Shown here piece by piece: positions 57,840-64,000 of a stretch of DNA of 64,000 nucleotides (the first letter of the stretch is position 1; every line of letters starts with the position of its first letter). Under the pieces are notes generated by a model. It was not told the DNA's origin. It searched no databases and saw only the letters and a list, made by a program, of their open reading frames with translations. The DNA comes from Neobacillus sp. SuZ13 (GTDB taxonomy: Bacteria; Bacillota; Bacilli; Bacillales; Cytobacillaceae): the NCBI RefSeq assembly GCF_030123365.1, contig NZ_CP126107.1, positions 1,845,501 through 1,909,500 on the forward strand, given 5' to 3'. The translations under genes and the position numbers were made by a program.

Positions 57840-58607
57840 ATGGATGAAATGTTTCCTATTATAAAGGGGGCAGAAAAATTTTATTTTAAGGGAAGCAAGA
57901 TTGGAATTCTGATATCACATGGATTTGTCGGTACTCCCCAAAGCGTACGTTACCTTGGTGAAAGACTTGCACAATATGGGTATTCTGTTCTGGCTCAAAG
58001 ATTAAAAGGGCATGGCACTAATCATTATGATTTTGAGAAGTGCACTCATGAAGAATGGTTTGAATCATTGGAAAGGGGTTATCAGGAATTAAAACAGAAC
58101 TGTACAAGTATTTTCGTATTGGGTCAATCCATGGGCGGGACACTGGCGCTTTGGCTTGCCCATAAATATCGGGACATTAAAGGGATTATTTTAATTAATG
58201 CGGCTTTAACTATTCCCGCTTATGAACATTTAAAAGGAAAAGCCAATCCAAGATTTATTGATGAAGGAGAACCAGATATTAAAGAAAAGGATGTTTATGA
58301 AATCACATATCAAAAAGTACCGATCAAGGCCATTCATCAACTGCAAACACTAATGGACATTACACCCAAAATATTACCGGAAGTTAAAAGTCCTGTTTTA
58401 GGCTTTAAGTCAGCCGAGGATCATGTCGTACCACCTGAAAATACAGATTATATTATTGATCACATTGGCTCTCGCATTAGGGAAAGGGTTGTTCTCTCGA
58501 ACTCCTATCATGTGGCTTCTTTGGATTATGACAAAGAGCAAATTGTAAATGGGTGTCATCGTTTCGTACAGCAACAAGTCGGATCTGGAGTGAATCAGTC
58601 TTTATAG
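57840..58607 (+). CDS. Alpha/beta hydrolase (carboxylesterase/monoacylglycerol-lipase type)
   Basis: Hydrolase of 255 aa: oxyanion HGFVGTP, nucleophile elbow GQSMGG, acid in SAEDHVVPP and His in NSYHVASLDYD, as in Est30/YvaK-type esterases. In this cluster it could release an ester or thioester group from an organosulfur compound; this is inference. ATG 57840 is used, 9 nt after CGGAGG; ATG 57831 touches that site. Confidence 0.85.
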   Translation: MDEMFPIIKGAEKFYFKGSKIGILISHGFVGTPQSVRYLGERLAQYGYSVLAQRLKGHGTNHYDFEKCTHEEWFESLERGYQELKQNCTSIFVLGQSMGGTLALWLAHKYRDIKGIILINAALTIPAYEHLKGKANPRFIDEGEPDIKEKDVYEITYQKVPIKAIHQLQTLMDITPKILPEVKSPVLGFKSAEDHVVPPENTDYIIDHIGSRIRERVVLSNSYHVASLDYDKEQIVNGCHRFVQQQVGSGVNQSL

Positions 58608-58646
58608 GATATGTACAGAAAAATAAATCAAAGCTTCTATTTTTTT

Positions 58647-58723
58647 GATAGATTTTTTGAATCAAACCAATAAATTTTTCTATCAGTAAAACTATAGAAT
58701 TCCATTTATGTAAGTGATAGGAT
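58647..58723 (+). promoter_or_regulatory. Repeated promoter/operator module, copy 3
   Basis: Block 58647-58686 begins GATAGATTTT and ends AATTTTTCTATCAG; 27 bp later comes GTGATAGGAT (TGATAGGAT at 58715-58723). The -35 region differs (TAGAAT). It is 67 bp before the monooxygenase gene at 58790. Confidence 0.7.
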
Positions 58724-58789
58724 AAAACACAGCAATATAAATAAGTATTCCCATCTAATTACTAGGAATTAAGAAAGGGTGGATCGTAG

Positions 58790-60124
58790 ATGTCCAATCA
58801 AAAGAAATTGAAATTTGGTGCAATAATTCATGGGGTTGGAGGAAATATTGCTGGATGGAGGCACCCTGATATTCAGGCAGATGCAAGTGTAAGTTTGGAA
58901 TTTTACACCAATCAGGCACAGAAAGCTGAAGAAGGAAAATTCGATTTAGTCTTTATCGCAGATGGTCTTCATATAAACGAGAAATCTATTCCACACTTTT
59001 TAAATCGTTTTGAACCACTCACTATTTTGTCTGCCCTTGCTGCTGTAACGTCAAAAATAGGACTTGTGGGAACGCTGTCTACTTCGTATAGTGAACCGTT
59101 CAATGTGGCAAGGCAATTTGCTTCTCTTGACCATATTAGCCACGGTCGGGCCGGTTGGAATGTGGTTACGTCTCCATTAGAAAAAACCGCATTAAACTAT
59201 AGCAAAACGATCGAAGAACATCCTGATCATGCTAAACGATATCGAATCGCTTCTGAATACCTGGAGGTAGCAAAAGGATTATGGGATTCTTGGGAAGATG
59301 ATGCATTTGTTCGTGATAAAGAAACGGGGGTATTCTTTGATCCTGATAAATTACATCCATTAAATCATCGTGGGGAATTTTTCACCGTACAAGGGCCGCT
59401 GAATATTGGTCGCTCCAAGCAAGGACGACCGGTTATCTTTCAAGCTGGTTCGTCCAATGCAGGAAAAGACCTTGCAGCTAAAGAAGCAGAGGCTATCTTT
59501 ACAGGACATCCCACTTTAGAAACGGCAAAAGATTTTTATCAGGATGTTAAAAACAGAGCAAAAGCATTGGGGCGTAATCCGGAAGATCTGGTCATCATGC
59601 CAGGAATTGCACCTATAATCGGAGCAACAGAAGAGGAAGCAGAAAGAAAATATCAGGAAATTGCGAATTTAGTATCGATTGATAAAGCTCTTGATTACCT
59701 GGGGCGATATTTTGAGCATCATGATTTCTCACAATATCCTCTTGATGAACAGTTTCCTGAACTGGGTGACTTAGGAAATAACAGCTTCCAAAGCCATACC
59801 AGTCGAATTAAGCAGGAAGCAAAGGAAAAAAATTTAACCCTCCGCCAAGTAGCCTTAAAAGAGACGACTCCGAAACCAGCTTTCATTGGAACGCCAGAAA
59901 AAGTGGCCGATCTGATCCAAGAATGGTTTGAAGGCGGAGGGGCTGACGGATTCATTGTCGGGTCAAGTGTTCCGGATGGTTTGAATGATTTTGTTGACTT
60001 CGTCGTACCGATTCTTCAAAAACGAGGATTGTTTAGAACGGAATACGAATCTGAAACCTTGCGAGGCAACCTAGGAATACCTTTTCCTGAAAACCGTTAT
60101 GCAAAAACAGTGATAAAGCATTGA
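58790..60124 (+). CDS. NtaA/SnaA/DmoA-family FMN-dependent monooxygenase
   Basis: Flavin monooxygenase of 444 aa, the same size as B. subtilis YtnJ and YxeK. Family marks are [20 protein letters not shown] [45 protein letters not shown], [18 protein letters not shown] [32 protein letters not shown]. YtnJ/YxeK act on N-acetylated S-linked cysteine derivatives, fitting the acetyltransferase and cystine-type transporter downstream. It is first gene behind module copy 3. AAGAAAGGGTGG precedes the ATG. Confidence 0.9.
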   Translation: MSNQKKLKFGAIIHGVGGNIAGWRHPDIQADASVSLEFYTNQAQKAEEGKFDLVFIADGLHINEKSIPHFLNRFEPLTILSALAAVTSKIGLVGTLSTSYSEPFNVARQFASLDHISHGRAGWNVVTSPLEKTALNYSKTIEEHPDHAKRYRIASEYLEVAKGLWDSWEDDAFVRDKETGVFFDPDKLHPLNHRGEFFTVQGPLNIGRSKQGRPVIFQAGSSNAGKDLAAKEAEAIFTGHPTLETAKDFYQDVKNRAKALGRNPEDLVIMPGIAPIIGATEEEAERKYQEIANLVSIDKALDYLGRYFEHHDFSQYPLDEQFPELGDLGNNSFQSHTSRIKQEAKEKNLTLRQVALKETTPKPAFIGTPEKVADLIQEWFEGGGADGFIVGSSVPDGLNDFVDFVVPILQKRGLFRTEYESETLRGNLGIPFPENRYAKTVIKH

Positions 60125-60180
60125 TCTTTCAAATTAAAGATGTTATTCGCGATATGTATTTGTGCCGGCTAGTCAACTAG

Positions 60181-60227
60181 AGGCTCTCTATTTAAGATGA
60201 TAAGTACCTTAAATAGAGAGCCTTTTT
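60181..60227 (+). terminator. Terminator after the monooxygenase gene
   Basis: A 16-bp stem AGGCTCTCTATTTAAG / CTTAAATAGAGAGCCT with an 11-nt loop, then TTTTT. The genes that follow therefore need read-through or another promoter. Confidence 0.9.
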
Positions 60228-60259
60228 AACTAAAAAAAAGAAATAGGGAGGAAAAAAAG

Positions 60260-60538
60260 ATGGGAAAAGAATTATCTGTTGTGGTTTGGGCTAAAGAAGG
60301 TTGTCACTATTGTGGTGAAGTTAAGCAATATTTACAAGATAAAGGAATTAATTACGAAACAATTGATGTTACTCATCACGATGAACGCCGAGATATTTTG
60401 GAAATGAAGTATGGTGTCCGTCATGTACCTGTCGTTGAAATTGGCCAGGGGGAAGTGTATGAGGGGGTAACTAAAGTAGGAATCGAACATCTCGAAAAGG
60501 TACTGGCGAAATATAATAAGAGTAAAATTTCAGGATAA
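60260..60538 (+). CDS. Glutaredoxin-like protein (YtnI-like)
   Basis: Thioredoxin-fold protein of 92 aa with the redox motif CHYC (residues 16-19) and cis-Pro in VRHVPVVEIG. In B. subtilis the ytm operon has an equivalent glutaredoxin-like gene, ytnI. A role in thiol/disulfide exchange on a pathway intermediate is inferred. GGGAGG precedes ATG 60260. Confidence 0.85.
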   Translation: MGKELSVVVWAKEGCHYCGEVKQYLQDKGINYETIDVTHHDERRDILEMKYGVRHVPVVEIGQGEVYEGVTKVGIEHLEKVLAKYNKSKISG

Positions 60539-60650
60539 TTCCGACTAAAATCATGTGATTAATCAGTTAAATTCAAAGGGGGAGTATTTGTATTACATAT
60601 CCTAGAAGAGTGGGATGAGTTCAAAAATAAAATATAAAGGATTGGTGTAA

Positions 60651-61487
60651 ATGAAAAGGAAAAAATCCTTAGTGATGACGATGACGTTATTGCTTGCCTT
60701 AGTGGTAGGAGCATGCTCTTCTCAAGAGACGAAAACTACTACAAAGGCAAGCGCCGGAGCTCAGAATGAGGGATCAAAAGTACAAAAAATTATAGTCGGT
60801 ACAGGGACGCAATTTCCGAATGTATGCTTTATTGATAAGAATGGAAAGTTAACCGGTTATGATGTTGAGTTAGTTAGGAAAATTGATGAAAAGCTGCCTG
60901 AATACCAATTTGAGTTTAAAACCATGGAATTCTCCAATCTTTTAATAAGCCTAGAAACTAATAAAATTGATTTTATTGCCCACCAAATGGAAGTGAATGA
61001 AGAACGACAGGAGAAATTTCTTTTTAATAAAGAACCATATAATATCTTTCCTCTTAATGTAACGGTCAATAAAAATAATAATGACATTCACTCTATAAAG
61101 GATTTAAAAGGGAAAAAAGCGATTGTAAGTGCAACAAGTAATTCGGCTGTATTTCTGGAAAAGTATAACAAAGAAAATAACGCCGGAATTCAAATTGTAT
61201 ATGCAGGTAATGGTCCTGATTCTACTATTAATCAACTGAAAACAGGTCGTGCAGATGCAACGATCACAACACCATTTTCAGTGGATTTTCTTAATAAGTC
61301 AGTTGATGCTCAACAAAAAGTAGTAGGTGAGCCGCTATTAAATTCAAAGGTTTATTTCCTACTAAGAAAAGATGAAGTACCCCTTCAAAAGAAAATTGAC
61401 GAAGCCCTGGTTGAATTGAAAAAAGAAGGGGTCGTTAGTGAATTGAGTAAAAAATGGTTAGGTGCTGACTATACGGTTAAATTTTAA
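60651..61487 (+). CDS. Amino-acid (cystine-type) ABC transporter substrate-binding lipoprotein
   Basis: SBP_bac_3 family lipoprotein of 278 aa. Signal peptide with lipobox VVGAC (Cys about 22), a low-complexity Thr/Ser linker, then VGTGTQFPNVCFIDKNGKLT, GYDVELVRKI, FIAHQMEVNEERQEKFLF and the hinge DLKGKKAIVSATSNSA. Similar to TcyJ/TcyK, which bind cystine and S-modified cysteines. Only one SBP gene is present here against two in B. subtilis. The CDS is followed by permeases at 36 nt. Confidence 0.9.
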   Translation: MKRKKSLVMTMTLLLALVVGACSSQETKTTTKASAGAQNEGSKVQKIIVGTGTQFPNVCFIDKNGKLTGYDVELVRKIDEKLPEYQFEFKTMEFSNLLISLETNKIDFIAHQMEVNEERQEKFLFNKEPYNIFPLNVTVNKNNNDIHSIKDLKGKKAIVSATSNSAVFLEKYNKENNAGIQIVYAGNGPDSTINQLKTGRADATITTPFSVDFLNKSVDAQQKVVGEPLLNSKVYFLLRKDEVPLQKKIDEALVELKKEGVVSELSKKWLGADYTVKF

Positions 61488-61522
61488 TAGTTTAGAAGGT
61501 ACAGTTTGGAGGGTGTATAAAA

Positions 61523-62230
61523 ATGGGGAAATCATTTGATCCTTTGTTAATCATCGAGTTTATTCCGACACTAATTCATTATCTAGGGGTAACTCTCCAG
61601 ATTTTGGCAGCATCCATTTTCCTAGGACTTATCCTCGGTGTAGCAGCAGCTATACCGAGGTTGTTTAAAATACCTTTATTAAATCAAGTGGTCATTTTAT
61701 ATGTTTCTTTTATACGAGGGACACCGATTATTATCCAGTTATTCTTGATTTTTTATGGCTTACCTGCCGTTCTCATGCTTTTCAATATTGATATATCTAA
61801 GCTCGAAGCGATTTATTTTGTCATCATTACCTATGCGATAAGTAATGGAGCCAGCTTTGCTGAAATTTTTCGAGGGGCGATCCGAGCCGTCGATTATGGG
61901 CAGACAGAAGCAGCCTATTCGGTTGGAATGACGGCAAGACAAAACTTTTTTCGCGTAGTTTTCCCGCAGGCGATACGGATTGCTTTTCCGAATATGGCGA
62001 ATTCAGTCATCGGATCGCTTAAGGATACGTCACTTGCTTTCACCATCGGTGTAATGGATATGGTGGGAAGAGGGGATACCCTCATAGCCTCAACAGCCCA
62101 TGCCCTGGAAGTGTATATATCGCTTTCTATTATCTATTATGCTGTTGTGCTATTGTTTGAAAAAATATTTAGTAAATTAGAAAAATATTTCAATCGTTAT
62201 CAGAAATCTAATGTATCTACTACTGCCTAA
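61523..62230 (+). CDS. Amino-acid ABC transporter permease (TcyL-like)
   Basis: HisM/GlnP-type permease of 235 aa with about five membrane helices and the EAA loop [48 protein letters not shown] is the typical polar-amino-acid permease signature. It pairs with the next permease as a heterodimer. GGAGGG precedes the ATG. Confidence 0.92.
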   Translation: MGKSFDPLLIIEFIPTLIHYLGVTLQILAASIFLGLILGVAAAIPRLFKIPLLNQVVILYVSFIRGTPIIIQLFLIFYGLPAVLMLFNIDISKLEAIYFVIITYAISNGASFAEIFRGAIRAVDYGQTEAAYSVGMTARQNFFRVVFPQAIRIAFPNMANSVIGSLKDTSLAFTIGVMDMVGRGDTLIASTAHALEVYISLSIIYYAVVLLFEKIFSKLEKYFNRYQKSNVSTTA

Positions 62231-62251
62231 ACTTAAAAAGGAGGAGTGACC

Positions 62252-62962
62252 ATGACGATTGATATTCCCTTTATTTGGATCGCTTTTAAAGAAATTGTAA
62301 AGTCCCTGCCTATAACTCTCATTTTAACGGTTGTGCCCTTATTGATTGGATTTTTAATCGGCATTGCGGTAGCACTCGTTCGAGTCTATCAAGTGAAATT
62401 TCTATATCGGGCAGCAAATGGCTATGTATCTTTTTTTCGAGGGACTCCTATCATCATGCATGTTATGCTTATTTATTTTGGATTTCCCTTATTAATCAAT
62501 CAAATTTCGGAGAGGTTTGATCTTGGTATCCAAGCAAATTCAATCCCGATTATCCTATTCGTTCTAACCGCATTATCCTTGGCCGCCGGAGCTTATTTAT
62601 CAGAAATTATCCGTTCTGGTATCCTCAGTGTTTCTAATGGGCAATTGGAAGCGGCCTATTCCGTTGGGATGACAAGCTTTCAAGCAATGATACGAATTAT
62701 TTTACCTCAGGCGTTAGCGCAATCCATTCCTAATTTTACAAATATTTTTGTTGGTTTTTTGCACACATCCTCCATTGCTTTTCTTGTTTCGGAGAAAGAG
62801 GTGACAGGTGCTGCTAATATTGTCGCATCGACAAACTTGAAATTTCTTGAAGCCTTTATTGCAGCCGGTATGATTTATTGGGGTCTCACCATCATTGTTG
62901 AGGGAATTTCCTTTTTACTGGAAAAAAGGGTGACAGCTTATAATCGAGGAGGCGTGTCATGA
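62252..62962 (+). CDS. Amino-acid ABC transporter permease (TcyM-like)
   Basis: Second HisM/GlnP-type permease, 236 aa, with [20 protein letters not shown] and the EAA loop [28 protein letters not shown] 62252 is preferred (AAAGGAGGAG 5 nt upstream) over GTG 62246. Its last four bases overlap the ATPase start (ATGA), so the two are translationally coupled. Confidence 0.92.
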   Translation: MTIDIPFIWIAFKEIVKSLPITLILTVVPLLIGFLIGIAVALVRVYQVKFLYRAANGYVSFFRGTPIIMHVMLIYFGFPLLINQISERFDLGIQANSIPIILFVLTALSLAAGAYLSEIIRSGILSVSNGQLEAAYSVGMTSFQAMIRIILPQALAQSIPNFTNIFVGFLHTSSIAFLVSEKEVTGAANIVASTNLKFLEAFIAAGMIYWGLTIIVEGISFLLEKRVTAYNRGGVS

Positions 62963-63729
62963 TTTCTTTAAAAGGTATAAAGAAAACATTTAACAAACAA
63001 CCTGTTTTAAAAGGAATTAACTTGAAAATAAATAGAGGCGAAGTTGTTACAATTCTTGGTCCAAGTGGTTCAGGGAAAACAACGCTGCTGAGATGTCTGA
63101 ATTTTTTGGAAACACCTGATACTGGTATTGTTCAAGTTGGAAATATACAGGTTCATTCAGAAAAAGCGACGAAAAAAGAAATATTATCGATTAGAAAACA
63201 GTCGGCCATGGTTTTTCAGCATTATAACTTATTTGCTCATAAAACTGTTGTGGAAAATGTGATGGAAGGATTAATTACCGCCAAAAAAATGAAGAAAAAG
63301 GAGGCTAGAAACCAAAGTGAACAAGTGCTTGCAAAAGTGGGACTAAGTGAAAAACTCCATCACTATCCATCACAGCTATCTGGTGGACAGCAGCAGAGGG
63401 TAGGTATAGCAAGAGCGTTAGCATTAAATCCTGAAGTTATCCTTTTTGATGAGCCTACATCGGCTCTTGATCCAGAGCTAGTAGGTGATGTACTTTCCGT
63501 AATTAAAGCCATTGCACAAGAAGGGATTACGATGGTGGTTGTCACACATGAAATGACTTTTGCAAGAGAGGTATCGGATCGTGTGTTGTTCATGGATGAA
63601 GGTGTCATCGTGGAAGAAGGTACCCCATTGGAAATTTTCAATGCCCCAAGGGAGGAACGAACTCGGCGGTTTTTACAGCGGATATCGAGTGAAACATTCT
63701 TTACACAGCCCAAAAAACAAGTGAATTAA
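62959..63729 (+). CDS. Amino-acid ABC transporter ATP-binding protein (TcyN-like)
   Basis: ATPase of 256 aa: Walker [11 protein letters not shown]-loop [17 protein letters not shown], signature [15 protein letters not shown], Walker [13 protein letters not shown] and H-loop VVTHEM. It energises the two permeases. Together with the lipoprotein it makes a complete TcyJKLMN-type uptake system for cystine or S-substituted cysteines. Confidence 0.95.
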   Translation: MISLKGIKKTFNKQPVLKGINLKINRGEVVTILGPSGSGKTTLLRCLNFLETPDTGIVQVGNIQVHSEKATKKEILSIRKQSAMVFQHYNLFAHKTVVENVMEGLITAKKMKKKEARNQSEQVLAKVGLSEKLHHYPSQLSGGQQQRVGIARALALNPEVILFDEPTSALDPELVGDVLSVIKAIAQEGITMVVVTHEMTFAREVSDRVLFMDEGVIVEEGTPLEIFNAPREERTRRFLQRISSETFFTQPKKQVN

Positions 63730-63763
63730 AAAGTAAATCGTATAGAAGAGGGTGGAGTTTTTG

Positions 63764-64000
63764 GTGACAAATCAAATTATCGTTGATGAAATTGCGGAAG
63801 AAGAAATAGAGGCGGTTCGCCGGTTATTGGTTGAAAGCTATCAGCAGTATGAGCATGCGTATACAAATCCTCAGCTTTGGGATAGTTATTTAACCAATAT
63901 CAAGGCATCGGTTGATAATCCAGATGTAAAAAAAATATTGGTCGCGAAAAGTGAAGACCATATTCTTGGGACATTACAGTTATTCGATTCATCTGAGACA
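63764..64000 (+). CDS. GNAT family N-acetyltransferase, partial (YtmI-like)
   Basis: The first 79 codons of an acetyltransferase, cut by the window end: TNQIIVDEIAEEEIEAVRRL, then LLVESYQQYEHAYTNPQLWD and ILVAKSEDHILGTLQLF (beta4 of the GNAT fold). GTG 63764 has GGTGGAG 6 nt upstream. In the B. subtilis ytm and yxe operons an acetyltransferase of this kind N-acetylates S-modified cysteine before the monooxygenase acts; the gene's place next to the transporter supports that role. Confidence 0.8.
   Translation, partial: MTNQIIVDEIAEEEIEAVRRLLVESYQQYEHAYTNPQLWDSYLTNIKASVDNPDVKKILVAKSEDHILGTLQLFDSSET

Noticed and set aside
60590..60639. Short coding-like stretch before the transporter gene
   Set aside because: About 14 codons (LHILEEWDEFKNKI) end at a stop; too short to support as a gene or an identifiable remnant.

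Overview
The window is 64 kb of AT-rich chromosome from a spore-forming member of the Bacillaceae, most like the Bacillus/Neobacillus group. The evidence is the gene order ymfI-ymfJ-ymfK-rodZ-pgsA-cinA-recA-rny-ymdB-spoVS-korAB-miaB-ricA-cotE (the B. subtilis 150-degree region), together with spoVS, cotE and sda, strong AGGAGG ribosome sites, frequent TTG/GTG starts, and cre and LexA (DinR) boxes. I saw no rRNA, tRNA, CRISPR array or prophage.

Layout. (1) 0-16 kb: conserved housekeeping and sporulation core. (2) 16-23 kb: mixed small genes: a GNAT acetyltransferase, a YrzF-like kinase, a flavin reductase, the frameshifted tail of an etfA gene, a YlmA-like ABC ATPase, a YtkA-SCO1 fusion lipoprotein, an SH3 protein, the bifunctional rhamnulose-phosphate aldolase/lactaldehyde dehydrogenase, and a 41-aa Sda gene. 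(3) 23-31 kb: a divergent aromatic cluster that matches the protocatechuate 2,3-cleavage (pra) pathway: pobA, extradiol dioxygenase, ACMSD-type decarboxylase, semialdehyde dehydrogenase, tautomerase, decarboxylase and hydratase, with an IclR regulator. The last two steps (aldolase, acetaldehyde dehydrogenase) are not in the window. (4) 31-34 kb: a frameshifted sensor kinase followed by an intact IS3/IS150-type element that sits in the loop of the kinase's terminator. (5) 34-39 kb and 47-49 kb: the rest of rhamnose catabolism (rhaB, rhaA, DeoR regulator; rhaD, AraC regulator). (6) 39-47 kb: aminoglycoside-phosphotransferase-fold kinase, methyltransferase, LysR regulator, odhAB. (7) 49-53 kb: IclR regulator, acetyl-CoA-synthetase-family ligase with a cre site, pirin. 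(8) 53.3-64 kb: an organosulfur cluster resembling B. subtilis ytlI/ytmI-tcyJKLMN-ytmO-ytnIJ: LysR regulator, flavin monooxygenases, esterase, glutaredoxin-like protein, cystine-type ABC transporter, and a GNAT acetyltransferase cut by the window end.

The most informative non-coding structure is a ~78-bp promoter/operator module repeated three times in the organosulfur cluster (54361, 54948, 58647), which probably defines the regulon of the LysR protein next to it. Other points are two diverged copies of a GC-rich interspersed repeat (9037 and 28248), one of them inside the pra operon; phased direct repeats upstream of the DeoR gene; a motif shared upstream of the rha loci; and several gene tails (etfA, an Opp/Dpp ATPase, an NtaA-type monooxygenase, and an unidentified one at 46.8 kb) that record past deletions.
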